The translations under genes and the position numbers were made by a program. Positions 32,507 to 37,147 of a stretch of DNA of 37,147 nt are shown here, in pieces (positions within the stretch are counted from its first letter, which is position 1; each line of letters begins with the position of its first letter). The notes beneath the pieces were generated by a model, which saw only the letters and a list, made by a program, of their open reading frames with translations, was not told the DNA's origin and made no database searches. The DNA is taken from NCBI GenBank assembly GCA_036897095.1, contig JAYMSP010001036.1:1-37147 (forward strand), read 5' to 3'. This DNA is from Plantago elongata. Its lineage: Eukaryota; Streptophyta; Magnoliopsida; Lamiales; Plantaginaceae.

Positions 32507-33231
32507 TTGATATCATAGAGTTTTGAGTTGAGATCACAGGGGTTTCGTCTGAAATCATAGTTTTTTTATGTTGACATCATACTGTTTTTGTTGAGATCTT
32601 AGTGTTTAGTTTGATATCACAATTTTTTGAGCTGGTATCATTGTTTTCTTTTTGAGATTATAGTGTTTTGTTTTAATATCATAGCGCTTTTAATTGAGAT
32701 CATAGTTTATTTTAGTTGATAACATAGTATGTTTTTAGTTGAGATCATTTGATAAAATAATTCTTTAGTCTAAGATCACAGTGTTTGTGTTGACATCATA
32801 CTATTTTTAGTTGAGATCATAGTCCGTTTGAGTCTGATAACATAGTGTGTTTTTAGTTGAGATCATAGTTTTTTGTTTGATATCATAGTCTATTTTTAGT
32901 TTGATATCATAGATTGAGTTGATATCATAGCCTGTTTTAGTTTATAACATAGTGTGTTTTCAGTTGAGATTATAGTGTGGTTTTAGTTGATATCATAGTT
33001 TTTTTGAGTTGATAACATAATTCTTTAGTCTAAGATCATAGTGTTTTTTGTTGACATAATGCTATTTTTAGTTGAGATCGTAGTCTGTTTTAGTCTGATA
33101 ACATAGTGTATTTTTAGTTGAGACCATAGTTTGGTTTGATATCATAGTCGTTTGAGTTGATATCATAGTGTTTTAGTCCGAGATCATACTATTTTAAATT
33201 GAAATTATGGTGTTTGGTTTGATATCATAGA
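32507..33231. repeat. 34-unit short-motif array, about 22 bp per unit
   Basis: I count 34 degenerate copies of a unit close to TTTTAGTTGAGATCATAGTG over about 725 bp. Variants alternate at the core (GAGATCATAG, GATATCATAG, GATAACATAG, GACATCATAC). A higher-order repeat is visible: the block starting AATTCTTTAGTCTAAGATCA at 32759 returns at 33019, offset 260 bp, with the same succession of variants. Just upstream (32447-32506) are four TCGCGG words. No frame is open across it. Confidence 0.85.
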
Positions 33232-33610
33232 TCACTCACAACATATAAAATCACGTAAAAACAAGATTTTATTCAAGATGTAACATGTATCATTCAATTA
33301 TATGGTGTACTACTATTCATAGATCTGCGAAAAGAAAACGCTATCAACTTCATGTCATCATCTCTTTTGTTCATTGGTTGGATTTGACTAAACATATATT
33401 TCTCATCTTCGTCAATGATCTTACCTCTCTTTCCTTTATCTTTTCATCAACTTCTTTACCGTATAACTTACTCAACACATTAAGGATAGTTCTTAATTTG
33501 TTACTTGAATAACTCTTTATAATCATTATCCTACTTAAGTTGAAGATTTTGTAACCTTGTGTATGCAAAAACAACATCAATGAGCAATTATTTCATAGCA
33601 AAGATAGGAA

Positions 33611-34275
33611 ATATTGTTGAGATCATATGACATACTGGTGAGAAGATAGTACATATATGTAACAACATAGAAAATACAGTAAAACACTAAAATTATACAT
33701 AATATTGTTGAGAACAGAGCACAAAACAACTATAAAATTTTGATTGAAAAAATATCACATATTTCAGAGAACATAGGTAATATTCTTGAAAACATATATC
33801 AAATATAGGAAAGAATATAGAAACGATGTATACATTTTTTCGTATTTCATTTGATTTAAAACGCCGTTAAATCCATATTGAAGCAGGATTACACTATGTG
33901 AATACACAAATATCAACAAAATTAATGAACATTAACTTCAAAGCAAACATTTTAAATAATATTGAAAACCTGAGATATATAGGTGAGATGATAGTACATA
34001 TGTGTGAGAACATAGAAAAATACAGTAGAAAACAGAATGCAAAATAATGTGTAGAAAAACAGAGTACAAAATTCAGGTTTTGAATGAAAACATATGTATT
34101 ATTCTTGAGAACATAACATATACATGAATGAACATAGAAACGTTTTTTTTCCATATCAAAGTTGATATATGAGGGTCAGATTTTGAATAAAAACACTATA
34201 TGGTCCTTATGCAAGCATGATTACACCTCGTAAATGCATAAATATCAATAACATCAATGAGGTACCATCAAAACA
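33611..34275. repeat. About 335-345 bp tandem duplication with related motifs
   Basis: Two copies (about 33611-33945 and 33946-34275) share AGATAGTACATATRTGT, AACATAGAAAAATACAGTA, ATTATTCTTGAGAACATA and GATTACACT/CC followed by an ATAAATATCAA-type stretch. Their inner words TTGAGAACATAG and TTGAGATCATA are variants of the upstream 22-bp motif in the same orientation. This block is therefore probably part of the same element. 33553-33590 may be a remnant of a third copy. Confidence 0.75.
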
Positions 34276-34454
34276 CGAAAATATAGATGAATGGATCTAG
34301 ATCCATAATTTTTCAAACTTGACTTTTCAGATCTATATGGATTGGAGCTATTTTGTCATTTGGAACATGAAAAAAAACAATAAACAGTGTTTGAAATTAG
34401 AGATTCCTTCGTTTTCGATCGTGCTTGTTGCATGATATAATAATGTATGTATGT

Positions 34455-34647
34455 CAAAGCGTTTGTAGCCGAGTGGCAAGCTGAGACACCCCGTAACCAT
34501 GAGGTCACGGGTTCGATTCCACGAAATGGGTGATTATATTCTCTGAATAGAGATTGGTGGTGATTTGCATCTAGAATCAATAGATAAATTCGTCTTGTTC
34601 AACAATTGTAATTGTAATGCTATATTTCATGTTAATTAATAAAAAAA
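34455..34647 (+). mobile_element. tRNA-derived SINE with target-site duplication
   Basis: The 193-bp element has a perfect internal polymerase III promoter: A box TAGCCGAGTGG at 34466-34476 and B box GGTTCGATTCC at 34510-34520. A non-tRNA body follows, and it ends in an A run at 34641-34648. Direct repeats ATAATGTATGTATGT (34440-34454) and ATAATGTATTTATGT (34648-34662) match at 14 of 15 positions. Intact promoter boxes and a near-perfect duplication suggest a fairly young insertion. Family not identified. Confidence 0.88.
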
Positions 34648-34677
34648 ATAATGTATTTATGTAACCGTCGATTTCTT

Positions 34678-34805
34678 GATCAGAAAACAAGTTTAATCGG
34701 TTGTTTCTTCTTTACGTTGTTGGCCCTTGGTTGGGAGAGAGGATCAAGAAAACAAGTTTAATCGGTTGTTTCTTCTTTACGTTGTTGGCCTTGGTTGTGA
34801 GAGAG
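34678..34805. repeat. 64-bp tandem duplication
   Basis: Two units beginning GATCA(A)GAAAACAAGTTTAA at 34678 and 34742 are nearly identical and include CGGTTGTTTCTTCTTTACG. A partial third trace (GTTGTTGGCCCTTG) occurs near 34913. Confidence 0.9.
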
Positions 34806-34931
34806 AATTTTAGAGAGAGAAAGTTTGAACTGAAGGTTTTTGAGTTCTGGCGTGATAATGATGTAAAACTGGGTTATATCGTTATATATATGGATTCATT
34901 TTGTATATCTATGTTGTTGGCCCTTGATTAG

Positions 34932-36149
34932 GTAGCTTTTAGCAATTTGATTTTATTTAGGATTAGTTTATAATATTATAAATTTATGTTTTTATATCTA
35001 TATTTAAGGATTGTTTTTTTTAGTAAACTCACTCAATCGTGAAAGATGAAACTGAGAGAAATAAAAGTGGAAGAGAATGGATGTGGGGATTAGGTAGGGA
35101 CCGTGAGTGTGATATTAGAAGAAACAAGTTGCAATCTTAACGTCCAAACAGTTCCACCACGGCTATACTCTACCAAATGTACACTCCCAATTGGGGAATC
35201 TCACTTCTCACAACAACTTGTGTCCTAGATCGTCCTAGCTATGGGTAGCATCTAGGTGTGTGATGTGATTTCTTATATCACGTACCCTTTGGATCAGTGT
35301 TCCTAAGTCATAACCACCTACCTATCCCAGCTGGCCGGCTATGTCCCCTCTCCAATCCCGGAAATTAGATACTACACTCTCCGTCAATCCATTTAGTTAT
35401 AATGTTCCTTCGCTTGTTCTTGTCTTGTTAATCGTATGATCACTCCAATTTCGGGTTCGTTTCAGGTCCCCACTTAGGGACAATTTTCAATCAAGGTAGG
35501 ATGAGATCAATATTGGCACCCTTGGCTAAAGAGTTAAAAACTGAGCTCTTGGTAATATAGTTTGATAGAGAAACAGTCTTAGAAGGAAATGATATTCGGG
35601 ATTGGGTAATTTTAGCATCTACTATTGTTTACTACTAGTTTGGGTGGAGTTATCTGTGAGGGTAGTCATTGAATGAGGGTGCAGAAAAGTGAAGTTTGAA
35701 AGGGAAATTTGATACCAGCTTTGTGTGTCTCATACTACAGCATGCACTGAGTCTGCAGCTGCCTACCACCAAAGTGAAGCAACCAAACTTGATGATCATT
35801 TGGGTAAACTCAACAGACAAACAAAACATACAGAAGTGCAGACACCTAATTGATACCAATTAAATTACTAACTCGGTTACACGAAAAATGACACATTTTG
35901 ATTAGTGACGAAGATTAATGTCTAAAATAAATACAGTGGAGATAAAGTAGATTGTCATATGTCGCTCAAAATAAGAACTGCATGAACAAAATATAAAATG
36001 TTATAGTTTTTTTCAAACAATTAAGATTACAACTAATTGAGTCATATATTAATACTTTTTTACTTCCTAAATCACCTTATGCGAATCGAACTGTATACCT
36101 CCTCCTTACAATTCAACCTCCTGCACCATCTTATGAATCTCATATAAAA
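34932..36149. other. Gene-free intergenic segment
   Basis: No coding or RNA gene is recognised. 35080-35480 is less AT-rich than the rest. A CTCTCCGTCAATCCATTTAG stretch near 35379 resembles the CTCCGTCC words at plant MITE ends, but the match is too weak to call an element. Confidence 0.5.
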
Positions 36150-36636
36150 TGTTATATTGTATCGGAATTTGTGTGTATGTGAAATATATTTTGGTACACT
36201 ACGGAGTGAGTAGTAATCCAATCCTCTTCTTTAATTTTATTTCCTTCCTAGACTTTGTCATTTAGTGCTACTGTTACTGCTTGACAGTCTTTTTTACTGC
36301 TACTACTTTTTTCATCTTTGTACACCTGCGATTTACTCGGCGATAAAAGTAATAAAACTAAAAGAAATTATTTTCCCTACCTCTTCTTATTTCCTTCCTA
36401 GACTTTGTCATTTAGTGCTACTGTTACTGCTTGGCAGTCTTTTTTACTGCTACTACTTTTTTCATCTTTGTACACCTGCGATTTACTCGTCGATAAAAGT
36501 AACAAAACTAAAAGAAATTATTTTCCCTACCTCTTCTTATCATCAACCTCATATATATATATAATAAGGAATTATAATTTAATAATACTTCTAAGTACTA
36601 ACATGAAGGAGTCATAATCTAATTATACATCTAACA
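36150..36636 (-). repeat. 3' LTR of a Copia-like retrotransposon
   Basis: The LTR has TGTTA ... TAACA ends. On the - strand it starts TGTTAGATGTATAATTAG right after a purine tract (GAGGGGGAG at 36637 and up), the usual Copia arrangement. A TATA-rich run (about 36549-36566) would suit its promoter. Length is 487 bp. The LTR contains a 150-bp internal tandem duplication. The outer boundary at 36150 rests on the TGTTA dinucleotide rule only, since the partner LTR is outside the window. Confidence 0.65.
36241..36540. repeat. 150-bp tandem duplication inside the LTR
   Basis: Units 36241-36390 and 36391-36540 start TTCCTTCCTAGACTTTGTCA and differ at three positions that I can see, so the duplication is recent relative to most repeats in this window. 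Confidence 0.92.
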
Positions 36637-37147
36637 CTCCCCCTCAGTTGAAACGGAAGTTTGATGAACGTTGAGAATGTACTGAAAAGCGTCAAACAAT
36701 ACTTTTGAAAGTCATTTGGTGAAAAATCGACTCATAAGTAAAAATCAACATATTTCATCCATGACGTTTTACGTTGATGTTGTACGAGAGCAGGGGAGCA
36801 AAAAGTATGACCGAACGATGGACGATACCATGAGCAGTTGGTTATGGGCAACAAGGACCAAAATATTGTACCCTACTCCAGTGAGGTGCTCGAGTCTACA
36901 AGAGTCAGGTGGAAGCAGTTCACCCAGAGCAGACATAGAGAGATATCCAACATAGGAGAGAATATAAGACCACACAGAGGTGGAAACGGAAGGTTCAATA
37001 AGTGATCACATAGAGATCGTCCTGAGTAGGCAGAGATGGGTCAACATGTGACCTCAATAGTCCAAGATACAGCGGAGCAAGAGCTTCAGACAGCTAGCTC
37101 GAACGACTGGAGATGGAACAAAAAACTCGCGAACTCTAACCGCAATT
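36637..37147 (-). pseudogene. Copia-like polyprotein 3' end, degenerate
   Basis: Read on the - strand, the sequence just before the LTR contains WMKYVDFYL and RFFTK.LSKVLFDAFQYI, then NVHQTSVSTEGEC and a stop. The order recalls the end of Copia RNase H (an H.R.KH.D-type box, then a D.FTK.L box) and a closing EGEC-stop that runs into the purine tract. Stops and shifts break the frame, and the middle is shortened. 36700-37147 further upstream is only partly readable. The rest of the element lies beyond the right edge. Confidence 0.55.

Noticed and set aside
32507-33231. CRISPR-like array
   Set aside because: Units are contiguous and degenerate with no unique spacers, and the context is a plant nuclear genome.
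33894-34154. 86-codon open frame on the - strand, rich in Phe, Ile and Cys
   Set aside because: It lies wholly within the 335-345-bp tandem repeat, and its hydrophobic composition follows from the A-rich repeat.
32415-34360. 9-bp direct repeat TTTGTCATT flanking the motif-array region, as a target-site duplication
   Set aside because: The sequences just inside the two copies are not inverted repeats of each other and the word is AT-rich, so a chance match is likely.
36265-36617. 99- and 70-codon open frames on the + strand
   Set aside because: They are translations of the tandemly duplicated LTR segment on its antisense strand.

Overview
This is a window of nuclear DNA from a plant, most likely a eudicot. 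It has long AT-rich intergenic stretches, spliced genes with GT-AG introns, and protein-coding genes whose closest remembered relatives are Arabidopsis genes. Several classes of plant transposable element are also present. The sequence does not settle the genus.

Three intact protein-coding genes are supported. (1) A cytosolic pyruvate kinase on the + strand, 7968-14004, in 16 exons that join in frame to 527 residues. (2) A single-exon trihelix DNA-binding protein on the - strand, 15157-16485, 442 aa, of the HRA1/At1g21200 type. (3) An F-box protein with a phloem-protein-2-like lectin domain (PP2-A13 type) on the + strand, 23912-27408, in 3 exons and 300 residues. They look like independent housekeeping or regulatory genes, not a pathway cluster. 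One speculative link is that an HRA1-type regulator of the low-oxygen response sits tail-to-tail with a glycolytic enzyme.

Layout. 1-3081 is AT-rich and gene-free with local direct repeats. 3082-7086 is a nested transposon block: a 5'-truncated LINE bounded by a perfect 17-bp target-site duplication, interrupted by a decayed CACTA (En/Spm) element that has subterminal hairpin repeats and a broken Ptta/En/Spm-type transposase gene. 7087-14300 is pyruvate kinase with its flanks. 14783-14853 is a decayed tRNA-Arg-like sequence. 15157-16850 is the trihelix gene, its leader and core promoter. 16900-23900 is gene-free and holds a GC-rich island, a tRNA-derived retro-insertion with an 18-bp target duplication, tandem repeats and a cluster of short palindromes. 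23912-27408 is the F-box gene, whose 2.3-kb second intron contains two local duplications and a repeat element. 27409-31272 has no gene I can support. 31283-32325 is a foldback element with very long inverted arms. 32507-34275 is an unusual short-motif array with higher-order structure. 34455-34647 is a SINE with a target-site duplication. 36150-37147 is the 3' LTR and adjacent end of a Copia-like retrotransposon on the - strand, running off the right edge.

No wholly new biological system is evident. The most unusual items are the motif array at 32.5-34.3 kb, the nested LINE/CACTA structure, the long-armed foldback element, the changed metal-site residue in the pyruvate kinase, and an overlapping upstream reading frame plus hypoxia-element-like site at the trihelix gene.
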